In this document: piece by piece, positions 53,406-63,600 of the stretch
How positions within the stretch are numbered: the first letter of the stretch is position 1
Layout of the letters: each line of letters starts with the position of its first letter
Assembly: GCA_036245525.1 (NCBI GenBank)
Contig: BTPG01000004.1
Coordinates: 22,724,485-22,788,484, forward strand
Origin: Semisulcospira habei
Lineage: Eukaryota; Mollusca; Gastropoda; Semisulcospiridae
Reading direction: 5' to 3'
Length of the DNA stretch: 64,000 bases
The notes under the pieces: model-generated
What the model was told of the DNA's origin: nothing
Databases searched by the model: none
Seen by the model: the letters and a program-made list of their open reading frames with translations, nothing else
Made by a program: the position numbers and the translations under genes

Positions 53406-53464
53406 GTCCTCGGGCCGACGTCGGGCGCAGTCGCGCGGGCCGGCTGCGGCTAACGTCGGCCCGA
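53406..53464. repeat. GC-rich inverted repeat
   Basis: CCTCGGGCCGACGT at 53409-53422 and ACGTCGGCCCGAGG at 53453-53466 are exact reverse complements, with a GC-rich loop. Not related to the other hairpin families. Confidence 0.85.
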
Positions 53465-53707
53465 GGCCGAGCCGTTTGCTTACTAACCTTGGCGAAACAT
53501 CAAGTAAGAATCGATAGCTCATATATACAAAGTGCGTTGATCAATTCGCGATAGTGGTATCACAAGATTAAACAACCAGTGTCGACCCACCTCAGGCCGT
53601 AGGGCGGTATGTCGTAAGGCCCCGCTACACATGCCCGGTTTTGAGGCCGATTCCCGATCAGTTTCGAATCGGTAGGTGATCGGGCCGGACTAAAAAAAAA
53701 CGTGTGC

Positions 53708-54439
53708 TTACTTACTTACGCCTGTCACCCCTACCCGGGTATAGGCCGTCGACGAGAGACCTCCAGCAACTCCTGTCCTGTGCTTCTCCTTCGATTCTAC
53801 TCCAGGTGGTTCCCAGTCTCTTGATGTCTGCTTGGAGGTCTCGACGCCAGGAGTTTCTCGGCCTACCTCTTTTCCTCTTTCCCTGGGGGTTCCATGACAA
53901 TGCCTGCCTAGTGATACTGGAAGCTGGCTTTCTCAGACTGTGACCGATCCATCCCCATCTTCTTCGCCCAGTTTCATTCTCTGCTGTTATCTGCTCTGTT
54001 CTCTCCCAGAGTCTGACGTTGCTGATATTCTCTGGCCAGTGGATTTTCAAAATTCTTCTAAGGCAACTGTTCATGAAGGTCTGTACTCTGTTGACTGTAG
54101 TTTTTGTCAATCTCCAAGTCTCTGCTCCATATAGGAGAACTGCTTTTACATTGGAGTTGAAAATCCGGACTTTGGTGTGTTGTGACAGCTCTCTGGAACT
54201 CCACACTTTTTTCAACTGGAGAAAGGCTGCTCTGGCTTTACCGATTCGTGCTCTGACATCTGCATCAGTGCCGCCTTTTTTGTCTATGATGCTCCCGAGA
54301 TAGGTGAAGGACTCCACCTCCTCCAACGGGGTGCCAGCAAGCAAGACTGGTTCTTCCCTGGTTGCGTTCAGCCTCATTGTCTTTGTTTTCTGTTTGTGAA
54401 TGGTGAGGCCCACTTGGTGGTCTTGTCCTGCATTTGTTG
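53708..54439 (-). mobile_element. LINE-B copy 3, 5'-truncated
   Basis: Flanked by the 9-bp duplication AACGTGTGC (53699-53707 and 54440-54448). Minus strand encodes the RT C-terminal part ('[16 protein letters not shown]', '[15 protein letters not shown]', '[13 protein letters not shown]'). About 23 bp are deleted near 54417 compared with copy 1. Confidence 0.93.
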
Positions 54440-54521
54440 AACGTGTGCACTGCCACACATTTCCCGACTTGTTTAGCCGACCGGTTTGAACCGAAGATCA
54501 AAGTCGTACCTGTTCTGCAAA

Positions 54522-54734
54522 ATGGCTGCTAGTTTTGACAGTGATGATGATGTGCTTGCATTATCAACAGTTTTGCATCATATTCGGAAAGAGGCGTGTG
54601 AAACATCAGCAACGGCGGTGGTACTGATCACAACAGGCGTGTTCCGCCATTTGCAAACTGAAACGACATGCTTTGCGAGACGCGCTCTGATTGTTGAAGC
54701 TTACAACCGGGGCCGATTCGGATCGGGAAAATAG
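54522..54734 (+). pseudogene. Harbinger-like transposase N-terminal fragment
   Basis: MAASFDSDDDVLALSTVLHH then 'IRKEACETSATAVVLI' in one frame, ending at 54734 where the element's terminal region begins. The acidic start followed by a helix is similar to Harbinger-type nucleases; the call rests mainly on the terminal repeats around it. Confidence 0.4.
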
Positions 54735-55020
54735 AGCAGGTTCTGGACACCCGATTCTCAGCCGATTGGGACCGGATCGGATAACTGACGTCATCCGATC
54801 GCAATTCGGATCGGAATCGGCTTCAAAATCGGGGCACAACCGACACGTGTGGCGGGACCTTTACTCCGCAGCTGGAGCTGGATCGGCTGACCATGAGGTA
54901 GTGCCTGTGATTCGTTTCGCGCCTGATGTTTAGCGCCAAGTTAGTCAAACGCTACCCTTGACTGAGCTATCTTGGTGGATTAGTCCTTCGCGAAATGCAT
55001 TCCTAGTGCTCAGTCTCATT

Positions 55021-55025
<5 letters not shown>

Positions 55026-55059
<34 letters not shown>

Positions 55060-55197
55060 TGTGTGTGTGTCTGGTGTGTGTGTGTGTGTGTCTGTGTGTG
55101 TGTGTGTATGTGTGTGTGTCTGTGTGTGTGTGTCTGTGTGTGTGTGTCTGTGTGTGTCTGTGTGTGTGTGTGTCTGTGTGTGTGTCTGTGTGTGTGT

Positions 55198-55248
<51 letters not shown>

Positions 55249-55327
55249 TGTGTGTGTGTGTGTGTGTGTGTGTCTGTGTGTGTGTGTCTGTGTGTGTGTC
55301 TGTGTGTGTGTCTGTGTGTGTGTGTGT

Positions 55328-55366
<39 letters not shown>

Positions 55367-55401
55367 TGTGTGTGTGTGTGTGTCTGTGTGTGTGTGTGTG
55401 T

Positions 55402-55465
<64 letters not shown>
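55026..55465. repeat. Long (TG)n array with TC interruptions
   Basis: About 440 bp of TG repeats broken at 4-20-unit spacing by CTG and a few TATG units. All open frames here (Cys-Val or Thr-His repeats) are artefacts of the dinucleotide array. Confidence 0.98.
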
Positions 55466-55468
<3 letters not shown>

Positions 55469-55497
55469 AAACTGCGTCGTCTGTGGATGTAGTCGGA

Positions 55498-55717
55498 TTA
55501 ACCCGTTCACCCGTTGCGCCAGCTGACGCAGACTGTGTTCCTGCGATCTTTGTTAATTCAACACAGTAAGATCTAGCCGTCCCTGGAACGTGGATTCAAA
55601 GTGGTGTCAGCAATAGGCATAGATCCTCATGAGCCCCCGCGAATGCGGGGGCTCATGAGGATCTATACCTCTTGCAGTTGGGTGGTGTTGAAATTTTCTC
55701 GGCACTGAAAGGGTTAA
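55498..55717. mobile_element. TTAA-bounded miniature element, inverse of 52354 copy
   Basis: Starts TTAACCCGTTCACCCGTTGC and ends 'cggcactgaaagggttaa'. Core hairpin 55611-55674: 'aggcatagatcctcatgagc', CCCCGC-GAAT-GCGGGG, 'gctcatgaggatctatacct'. It lies 33 bp past the TG array. Confidence 0.85.
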
Positions 55718-55937
55718 AGCACGCATGCATGTAGGCTCAATTAATTGTGACAAGTTTATCGCCGCTTGGTTGATCTAATCACTAGGATTGGCAGACAGAC
55801 AAATCGCGCTATACTCATCATAAAAAGGATTGCAATGAAGTGTGACTGCTAATGTAGTCTAAACCGTACTCTGTTAATTTTTGACCGAGACAACCGTTCA
55901 CTGCCGATAAAAAATGAAGACGATCCAGCGGCTAGAG

Positions 55938-55997
55938 ACGTAGATCCTCATGAGCCCCAGGACGTGCGGGGGCCTCAGTAGAATCTGTCTCTTGATG
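55938..55997. repeat. Degenerate hairpin, GGCATAGAT family
   Basis: 'gacgtagatcctcatgagcc' against 'gggggcctcagtagaatctg' with 'tctcttg'. The left flank 'ttcactgccgataaaaaatg' is shared with the element at 61057. Confidence 0.6.
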
Positions 55998-56115
55998 GTC
56001 CCGTTTTTTAATACATATTTCTTGAATGAGTGGGGTACTTAGGTGTTGAATTATTACAGATTTCAAAAACACAGACTGCTGCAAGAGGTCACGTACATTA
56101 GAAGGAATTGTATCT

Positions 56116-56195
56116 TTAACTCATTCGAGACGTGCCGCCTCCGGATACGCGGCTGAAGCCGCGTATCCGGAGGCGGCACGTCTCGAATGAGTTGT
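56116..56195. repeat. Perfect 36-bp-arm hairpin, TTAACTCATTC family
   Basis: Arms 56118-56153 and 56158-56193 are exact reverse complements around TGAA. The outer sequence is TTAACTCATTCGAGACGTGC and its complement. Right flank is TTGT in place of TTAA. Confidence 0.95.
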
Positions 56196-56596
56196 ATAAT
56201 CTAGTGTATTATACTACGGGTTTGTTTTTTAGGTTGGGCATGGTGGTCAGCTATCATAAGTCTATGCAACAGAATGTAGCTTTCACTGACCACAACTTCT
56301 TTTACTGATATATTTGGTGTATGTATTTTGTCTTTAGTATGAAAAGTCGCCATCTTCGTATGTAGCGCCCCCCCCCCCCCCCCCCCCCCGCGCTCTCTCT
56401 CTCTCTCCCACACACACACACACACACACTCCTGCTTCACTCAAAAGTCAAGATTGCCTGTTTAGTAAAGAACAGTGTATTTAAATAATAACATACATAT
56501 AAATTTTACTTGAGAAATATACAGCCCCATACATTCCTAAGGCAGAGACAGTTTTCATCTGCAGCAATCACACTTGAAATTAAGGAACAAAGACAA

Positions 56597-56782
56597 TTAA
56601 AGCCTCTGCTCAACAGCCACCGGTAGTTCACAGTACCGCCGGGTGGCATCAATCATGCACAAAGGGGTTAATTGATACAGTGTTGCTTCACGCTGCGTAA
56701 GCAACTGGAAGTCACGGCAATGACTGACCCACTGCCGGCGACTAAGCCAGTAGTTGTTGCCTCCAGTGTAATCTACAGACAC
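56597..56782 (-). CDS. Unrecognised terminal exon, minus strand
   Basis: Minus-strand frame reads VDYTGGNNYWLSRRQWVSHC, then 'RDFQLLTQREATLYQLTPLC', 'MIDATRRYCELPVAVEQRL' and a stop. Composition looks protein-like and a possible acceptor ('tttttatag' or 'gtctgtag') lies at its start. I do not recognise the family and no upstream exon could be joined, so function is unknown. It could be the last exon of a host gene or a domesticated fragment. Confidence 0.4.
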   Translation of the reverse strand: MSVDYTGGNNYWLSRRQWVSHCRDFQLLTQREATLYQLTPLCMIDATRRYCELPVAVEQRL

Positions 56783-57236
56783 ACAGATCTATAAAAATGT
56801 GCGCAGGACATACAGTATTTCTTTAATGTGACGGTAAGTATATTTAAAAAAATGTAATACCCAAACTTTATTCGTAGGTACAAAAAGTATGTCCTTTGTA
56901 GCAGCAATAGAAAAAAAATAATTTAAAAAATGCGACATGACCATGAAAATAAAGCCAAGTATGAAAATAAACCATTCAGCTATTTCACATGCAGCGACAA
57001 CAGCAGAAGGTGGCTGCACCACGATAGCTCAAGAGTTGTGTTATACTGTTAAAACAGGGCGATCACTCCTTCGGCGTGACTCGTAGGGGTGATGTCCACT
57101 TTTTTTTTCTTAACAAGATGGGGCTGTGCCATCCAGATTATCAATGGTTGGATCAGCTTGTGCCACGGGCCTACATTTCCAAATTATGGAGTTGTCATGT
57201 GAAGGCCAATTACAGTTCAGAAGGTATAATGACCAT

Positions 57237-57304
57237 GATAGTTCAGGGGTGGTGCCAGAATAGCTTGGCGCCTACATCCGGCACCACCCTTGCACTATCA
57301 TGGT
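57237..57304. repeat. Hairpin relic, TAGTTCAAGGG family
   Basis: 'catgatagttcaggggtggt' with 'gccagaatagcttggcgcc' and then only the distal right arm 'ggcaccacccttgcactatc'; the inner right arm is deleted. Confidence 0.8.
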
Positions 57305-57333
57305 CGATCGACTCTATCTTTTCTCGTTGTCAG

Positions 57334-57489
57334 CGGTATGTACGGGCAGAATGAACTGCCCTGTCAACCCATATGCATGTACTCTGGGTATGTACGGGCA
57401 GAATGAACTGCCCTGTCAACCCATATGCATGTACTCTGGGTATGTATGGGCAGAATGAATTGCCCTGTCAACCCATATGCATGTACTCT
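57334..57489. repeat. Tandem repeat, three 52-bp units
   Basis: Unit starts 'ggtatgtacgggcagaatga' and ends 'cccatatgcatgtactctg'. The first two are identical, the third has two or three changes. Confidence 0.95.
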
Positions 57490-57748
57490 GGGATGTGTTA
57501 GTGCTTGATTAACTCGGCGCTTTATACCGAATTGATCAGGCACTTGTCTTCGGGTATCACGGTCGCTCTAAAGCTCCCACAGCTGGCACTACTTGGGAGT
57601 GAACTGAAAGAAACGCCGCAGGCAGAGCAATATGTAAAGTGATGATGAGACCTCTAAAACAAAACCATCTGTGGTTTTTACCAAAGATTGAAACAGGTTC
57701 TTTGGTTTGACCAAACAAAAACAAAAACAAAAATCATATTGGTGCTTT

Positions 57749-57868
57749 TTAACCTGTGACTGTCGCCAGCGCATTTTGTCGAGGTGATTCCTATGAGGTA
57801 GCGCTTTCCTGCAGGAATCACCTTGCCAAAACTGATGCGGCGCTACCCGGCGACAGCCAAAGGGTTAA
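57749..57868. mobile_element. TTAA-bounded palindromic element
   Basis: Starts TTAACCTGTGACTGTCGCC and ends GGCGACAGCCAAAGGGTTAA. Internal arms 'ggtgattcct' and 'aggaatcacc' also pair. Same family as 60132-60226 (both have GCGACAG/CTGTCG terminal words). Confidence 0.8.
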
Positions 57869-58045
57869 CAACGGCCACAAATAAACAACAAAGCCATCAT
57901 TTTAACATGCAAAAGCTCGTGCGTAATTTCAATGTGATAACAAATCTCACTTAACGATACAATGCATTTTATAAACGATGCGTGTGCTGGTCTGAGATTT
58001 TGGACAAAATTCACGACTGTTGTCAGCACACAATTAAGACTGAAG

Positions 58046-58122
58046 TACAATCGAGACCTGTCGCATACGGAAACGCGGCAAATTGCCGCGTATCCGTATG
58101 CCGCACGTCTCGAATGAGTTCA
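58046..58122. repeat. Hairpin, TTAACTCATTC family
   Basis: Left arm 'cgagacctgtcgcatacgga' decayed; right arm 'tgccgcacgtctcgaatgag' matches 56158-56193. Confidence 0.75.
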
Positions 58123-58571
58123 ACCCTAATACCACTGGTGTGGTTTGGCTTACAACACTGATGAGTCAAACGGACGGATTTCACAACGATCAATGATTCT
58201 TTTCATCCCGGCTACGCCGTTACACGACCAATCCCTTTAGTTCAAACTGTACCACATGACCGAGCTACAAAAACCCTTGTAGCGAAAAATGTCGGACTTC
58301 TTGTAGCCCTCTTTGTGACGCATCTTGGATACGAGTTTTGTTCTATAAAAGATCACCAAAACGTTCTAAAGTAAACAGTTACTTAGTGTTGTTCGAAACA
58401 ACAAGCACAACACTGGAGATGGCAACGACGGCCATGCAATATTTAAAATTACGTCATAAGTCTATTATGTATAAATGTATACTTCTTTGACGTCAGTCAT
58501 GTCTGGCGTAACCCAGGTTGGAAGATTTCTCAGTCTTGATTTCTTTGACGAAAATTGTGGAGGAATGAAAA

Positions 58572-58742
58572 CAAATACGTTATTGGTAGCAGGGCCTTGC
58601 TGCACGGACCCTTGTAGGCCTTCGGGAGGTCAAAGAAACCATTGTACCCTCAGGCCTTCGGCCTTCGGGGTACAATGGTTTCTTTGACCACCATCAGGCC
58701 TACAAGTGTCCGTGTAGCAAACCCCTGCTACCAATAACTTAT
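58572..58742. repeat. Long hairpin, 171 bp
   Basis: Outer arms 'cgttattggtagcaggg' and 'cctgctaccaataact'; middle arms 'cttgtaggcc' and 'ggcctacaag'; inner arms 'ggtcaaagaaaccattgtac' and 'gtacaatggtttctttgacc' around 'cctcaggccttcggccttcg'. Small bulges only. Confidence 0.92.
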
Positions 58743-59171
58743 ATTAGCGAATCAGTGAATTTTGGCTCTGACGCACTCATCGCACACGACTTTGAAACAC
58801 ACGCACGCACGTATGCACGCACAGACACACACGCGCACACACAATCACATATGCACGCTCTATGTCTCTATTAATGCTTGGAAGTTCTAGAAGTACCTTG
58901 CACATTTATACATAAATAAACACGAACAAATAAAGACAATAACAAAAGTATCAGGCTAAAAATAATCATAGTTCATGCGGCAATTACTGATTCTTTTGAT
59001 GGCATCTCCAAAAACAAGAAGAAACATAAATCGTTATAAGGCCACGACGGATCTCATTGTTGAATTCAAGTTTCATTTTATAAGTCAATACGCGTATTTC
59101 TTTCCACTCAGCCCCTTTCCCTACCAGAGCCAGCCATGAGATCCGGAAATAGATGAAACGGCTACGACTGA

Positions 59172-59297
59172 AAGTTCATAGGTGGTGCTTGGTTCTATTG
59201 GCGCGCTTTGAGCTATTCAGCCACTTTGCAGACTGCCTGTGAATAGCTCGAAGTCGGGTGCCGATTGAATCAGGCACTGTATTTTAGCTTTCATGGT
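59172..59297. repeat. Degenerate long hairpin, TAGTTCAAGGG-related
   Basis: 'gaaagttcataggtggtgct' and 'caggcactgtattttagctt' form weak outer arms; 'gagctattcagccac' and 'gtgaatagctcgaag' inner arms. Confidence 0.5.
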
Positions 59298-59474
59298 CGT
59301 TCTGTCTCCCATGGATGGCGGTGGTAGTGCAAGGCAAATGATGAGTCATTTACACTACAATAGTAATAAAGCGTGGATTTATGTTATTTGCTCGACAAGC
59401 CTTAAACAAAAACCAAGAGCACTGTATGCATGAATATATGTAGGTCTCCCAGAAAAGGACCGTCAGCAATATGG

Positions 59475-59539
59475 GTGCTGGTCTGCCATTTTGGACCTTA
59501 CAGCCTACGACCGTAAGGTCCAAAATGACAGACCAGCAC
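59475..59539. repeat. Hairpin with 27-bp arms
   Basis: Left arm 59475-59501 ('gtgctggtctgccattttgg'...) and right arm 59513-59539 are reverse complements with one mismatch, loop of about 11 nt. Confidence 0.92.
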
Positions 59540-59679
59540 AAACATTTACGTAAGCCACTGCCCGGTATGAACTCTCAAAATGACCCCGTCATGCTTGGAC
59601 TGACGAGACTTATGATGCGTCCAAATACTAGTAGTGTTAGGGACCTATAGGGACCTACTATTTATTGAATTACGTCACA

Positions 59680-59905
59680 CACTTGTATTTTAAGAGTGAG
59701 AGTGACCGTAGATGTAACAAATTCAGTCTCTGTCTAGATCTCCGACTGCAGGCAAAGACTGACACACGAGTAGCTTGACTGAAATTCAGTCACACAATTG
59801 TATTTCAAGTTTAAGAGTGACCGTAGATGTAACAAATTCAGTCTCCTATCTAGATCTCCGACTATGTACAGGCAAAAAAATTGACACAAGAGTAACTGTG
59901 ACTGA
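59680..59905. repeat. Tandem duplication, about 113-bp unit
   Basis: Two copies of a unit carrying 'agtgaccgtagatgtaacaa' and 'tctagatctccgact' lie head to tail with small indels. Confidence 0.85.
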
Positions 59906-60131
59906 ACTTCATTGTCAAATCATTTCTTGTGCCAACTCCCGCCTGGGTCTTCGACCATCATATTCCACAGCATCGACTGTATTATTTTATTTATTTTTTT
60001 GCATTCGATTTCGAACAGATGTAACCGTGCCCGAGACAGGCCTTGCGAATGGCGTTTTCACGATGTGTCTCACAGTATACAATACAATATTCATCTCTTC
60101 TGTTGACTTGTCAAAGAAAACAACGTATTCT

Positions 60132-60226
60132 TTAACCCTTTAGCTGTCGGTAGCGGTTTTGTCGCGATGATTCCTAGAAGAATCACTGATCGCGACAAAT
60201 ACCGCTAACGACAGCCGAAGGGTTAT
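60132..60226. mobile_element. TTAA-started palindromic element
   Basis: TTAACCCTTTAGCTGTCGG ... CGACAGCCGAAGGGTTAT. Inner arms 'tttgtcgcgatgattcct' and 'agaatcactgatcgcgacaa'. The terminal word CCCTTT matches the classical piggyBac end. Confidence 0.82.
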
Positions 60227-60325
60227 CCCCTTAACTACTACTGACGATACCACTCGGCAGAAAAGACGCGTGGTTACGCGTCTTTTCCGCCGAGTGGTAT
60301 CGTCAGTAGCTGTCAAGGGGTTAAG
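60223..60325. mobile_element. Palindromic element with 33-bp near-perfect inner arms
   Basis: Starts TTATCCCCTTAACTACTACT and ends 'agctgtcaaggggttaa'. Inner arms CTACTGACGATACCACTCGG and its complement, continuing to GACGCG/CGCGTC, have one mismatch. It overlaps the previous element by the four bases TTAT. Confidence 0.88.
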
Positions 60326-60575
60326 GGTGAATAGGAGAGATCAATCTTGATGGGCGGATGAATGGATGGATGCATGCATTAATGAATGGATGGACGGGTG
60401 CTTCCTCGTACGCGAGGATCAGTCTAGAGAATGAAGAATGATGTCATCACCTGCATGCCCGTTGACACTACACATGAAAACGCCTTCAAGTTCCGCGTGA
60501 CCCAGGGCTCGTGGTGGCGCCAGTCATTTCGCTTCGTTTGTACAGTCATTCAGTCATACTAGATCTTTCGGTGCA

Positions 60576-60904
60576 TCATTTTCTCTTGGACGTGAGCGGT
60601 TTGTTCAGGTTCTTTTTGGGCTTTGACAAGAGACGACCGGCAGGGCTTGGCGATTTGCTTCCTCCTCGCTTCGTCTTCTTAGGCTTCTCCACCTCGGCCA
60701 CGTGTAGTCTGAAGTTGGGGAAAAGATCCGTGCTTCCCTCCAGCAAAGGCTTGTAGCTGTACTGCGGCGGAGACGGCGTGGAGCGGCTGTCAGCGGACAT
60801 GTCATCTGGCTGCAGGTCCTTCTGGACTAGGATATAGGTGGCATGCGAATCCAGGAAGTTAGTTGCGTATTCATTCTTGTGGATGTCCAGCTCCTTGATA
60901 AGAC
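60576..60904 (-). CDS. Terminal coding exon of an unrecognised minus-strand gene
   Basis: A strong acceptor (run of T, then GCTCACAG) opens a 109-codon frame read on the minus strand: 'LIKELDIHKNEYATNFLDSH', 'ATYILVQKDLQPDDMSADS', 'PPQYSYKPLLEGSTDLFPN', then a basic Lys/Ser/Pro tail with KPKKTKRGG and SKPKKNLNK, and stop. The previous exon must supply one base of the first codon. The Pro-rich linker and basic tail suggest a disordered, perhaps nucleic-acid- or cytoskeleton-binding C-terminus, but I cannot name the family. No upstream exon was found in the remaining 3 kb. Confidence 0.55.
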
Positions 60905-61056
60905 CTGTGAGCAAAAAAAAAAAAACCCCGGTAATGTTACAGGCAGCTCAAAGTATCTTCCACAGCTCGTGATGACACGAACATTTTAAGAGCTAATTAC
61001 TGATGTCTTCCCAAACTTGGTGAAAACGGAAGGTCGTGTCAATCCACGCTTTAAAC

Positions 61057-61236
61057 TTAACCCCTTCACTTCCCGATAAAAAGTAAGCACGATCCGACTG
61101 CAAGAGACATGGATCATCATGAGCCCCCGCATTTGCGGGGGGATCATGAGGATCTATGCCTCTTGCGTCAACGCTCTTCGGACTTCATACTGATTTCATG
61201 AACACAGCACGTGACTACTGGCAGTGAAGGGGTTAA
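61057..61236. mobile_element. TTAA-bounded miniature element with hairpin core
   Basis: TTAACCCCTTCACT at the left and AGTGAAGGGGTTAA at the right are exact 14-bp inverted repeats including TTAA. Core hairpin 61101-61165 of the GGCATAGAT family with 'gagcccccgc' and 'gcgggg'. 180 bp, non-coding. Confidence 0.92.
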
Positions 61237-61705
61237 ACGTGTCACTGGCCCATGGTCTTTCCAGTGACTCATCCGGCCCAGTTCTTCTCAGCTACCTCTG
61301 GAAGAGCCTCAGCTAACGGCGACAAAGTAAGGGGTATTTTCAATGGCCGGTCATTTCATACAAGATAAACGACTTCGACTTTGAAGCCTTCAGCTGTTCG
61401 CATTACATGCTCCAGAAGAAAAGTTAATTACTTCTTCTGCCCTATATCATCAACTCTGGAAAGAAACTGAGAGCGGCCTTTCAGTCGTGGGGCCACCGAC
61501 TGACAACTGAAATGGGCTGCTTGGACATCGCCCAAGAAAAGAACCTGGTGACTACAAATTGACCGAACCGGAGTATAGCAAGGTAAGACGGGCACACGCA
61601 CTTTCCAATCCCAACAACTGATATCGGCTAAATTTGACAAAAACGTACACCCCGCTGAGTCGCCTCCGTAGTCTGGAAGTATACATAGGGAAGATCTTTT
61701 ACCAG

Positions 61706-61769
61706 CAAGAGGTATAGATTCTCATGAGCCCCTGCGACTGCAGGGGCTCATGAGAATCTATGCCTCTTG
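61706..61769. repeat. Near-perfect hairpin, GGCATAGAT family
   Basis: 'caagaggtatagattctcat' with GAGCCCCTGC pairs with GCAGGGGCTC and 'atgagaatctatgcctcttg' around GACT; one mismatch. Confidence 0.93.
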
Positions 61770-62656
61770 CCAGACCGTATAACTGAACTCCTCGGCCGGC
61801 GGGACCGTTTATAGTGTGAGCCCACTCCCTCTCTCTGTATTTGAAGACTTGGCCGATAACCGTTCTGAGAATAGTTCCTGCTCCCCAAATACATTTTGAC
61901 AAGCCATGTTCAATTTATCACGACGATATTACTGCAGTGGGGATCAACTCAGTCTTTGTCTAGTTATCAAACGGGACTGGCTGACCTTTCGCAAGGTTTG
62001 CAGGGTGCAGACGGTGGAATGAAGTTTACTTGTGCAGCGTAAGTCCTCTGTCCGAAGGAAACCCCCCCCGCCCACTACTCAGTTGCAGGGGCTCATGAGA
62101 ATCTAGGCCTGTTGGGTCTTGAGGAGAATCCAGAACCGTAATGCTCATGAGAATCAAATGTTCTTGCTGCCAATAACAACTTGACAGGCTGAGGGTGACG
62201 TAAAACTGGTTTGAAATTCAATATGAGTACTTGTTGGATGGATCATATGATCAGCAGATCATCAGCTGCACTGTTTAGTTCAGCTCGCGCGTCAGTCCAT
62301 ATGCACCCCGCGTGTATGGGTCTTCATAGGAGCCTGATTGTTCAGCTCAATGCAGCTCAGTTCAGTTCCCTCAAGATAGCATAGTTTCTTGATATGGTAG
62401 ACGGAAAGTCCATTCACGGTCCACCCCATACCTCCGAAGAGAAGAACCCGAGACACGCGTAGAAAAGACAGTTACAACAATGTATCAATTGTGTTGTAAC
62501 AGGTTTTTTTTCCCTAAGCATGTTTCTTTCTTCGCTGGGTTCTTCTCTGCATTTTACACGCTTGGTCGTCGCCTCTTTGGTCTGAATTTCATTCCTCCGA
62601 AGACTTCCCAATACAGAGTTCCTTTCGATTTTGTACAAGCATTGGCCTGCTTTATT

Positions 62657-62889
62657 TTAACCCCGTGACTGTCAGTGATTACGCATTTCGCGTCTGCCGA
62701 AACCACTGCACCTTCATTCCCTTGAAGAGTGCAAATGAAGTGGGACCGGCAAACATTAACAAAAGAAAGAACATGGGACGAAAAAGAGACATACATCCTC
62801 ATGAGCTCCTGCAATTGCGGGTGCTCATGAGGGTCTATGTCTCTTGCAGCTGAGTATCGTTCGCCTTGCCCTGGCATTTAAGGAGTTAA
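62657..62889. mobile_element. TTAA-bounded miniature element with hairpin core
   Basis: Starts TTAACCCCGTGACTGTCAGT, ends 'ggcatttaaggagttaa'. Core hairpin 62782-62847: 'gagacatacatcctcatgag' with 'ctcatgagggtctatgtctc'. Confidence 0.72.
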
Positions 62890-63600
62890 ATCTACATCCT
62901 TTCAAATCTGACAGCGTTCGCTGCTTTTCTCCATCCCTCTGCTCGATCAGTTACGTTTAGCTGATTTTTACATCACTGGTGTGATACTTTCTGCCTATGC
63001 TGTGAGTACAACCTCAGTTGGAGGTAGTTACCGGGATTTAAGTTCACGAACATTTATTGTTTAGTCAGCCCGTCAATTTATCAGCTGTCGACCAAGGTCG
63101 AGGTGACATTTTGTCCCTCCGTCGGTTGTGTTGTGGAGACGGCTCTAGTTCTGTATCCAAGCACTGGCTAGTACGGGCACTCTGCCACTCAGAAGTAAAT
63201 ATGGAAGTCCTGCGAAACATAGAATAACATAAACTCAATTTCAGATAAATATTCGTCATCCGCAATCCCCCTACCGGCCCATCAGAGCCTCATCTAATTT
63301 CGAGTCAGGTAGTTAAATGCTTTAACTCATTCGAAACGTGCAGCATCTGAACACGCGGCTGAACCCGTTCAGTGCCATGCTAATATGTTAAAACAATTGC
63401 CTAGTACATATAACGCATTTTAGCCCATGTAACGCATTCTTTGCAATTCAGTCCAGACATGATAACCAATGACTCAAATAAGCTGATTACCGCGTTTTAC
63501 GACCGCAGAATATTATAATAACTCGAATGTGACGGGGTTTTTCCTGTCCAGGCGGCACTGATTTAACACTATTGAGGTACGTTTACGGCGGACGACTCCC

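Larger units (their letters stand above)
53615..54863 (+). mobile_element. PIF/Harbinger-like element carrying a nested LINE-B copy
   Basis: Left end TAA-GGCCCCGCTACACATG and right end CACGTGTGGCGGGACC-TTTA are inverted copies, extending inward through 'gaggccgattcccgatc' and 'gatcggaatcggcttc'. TWA-type flanks and G/C-rich termini fit PIF/Harbinger, though the two flanks are not identical. Internal frame MAASFDSDDDVLALSTVLHH (54522 on) resembles the N-terminus of such transposases. LINE-B copy 3 sits at 53708-54439. Confidence 0.65.

Noticed and set aside
55026..55526. Open frames of 150-170 codons of Cys-Val or Thr-His repeats
   Set aside because: They are translations of a TG dinucleotide array.
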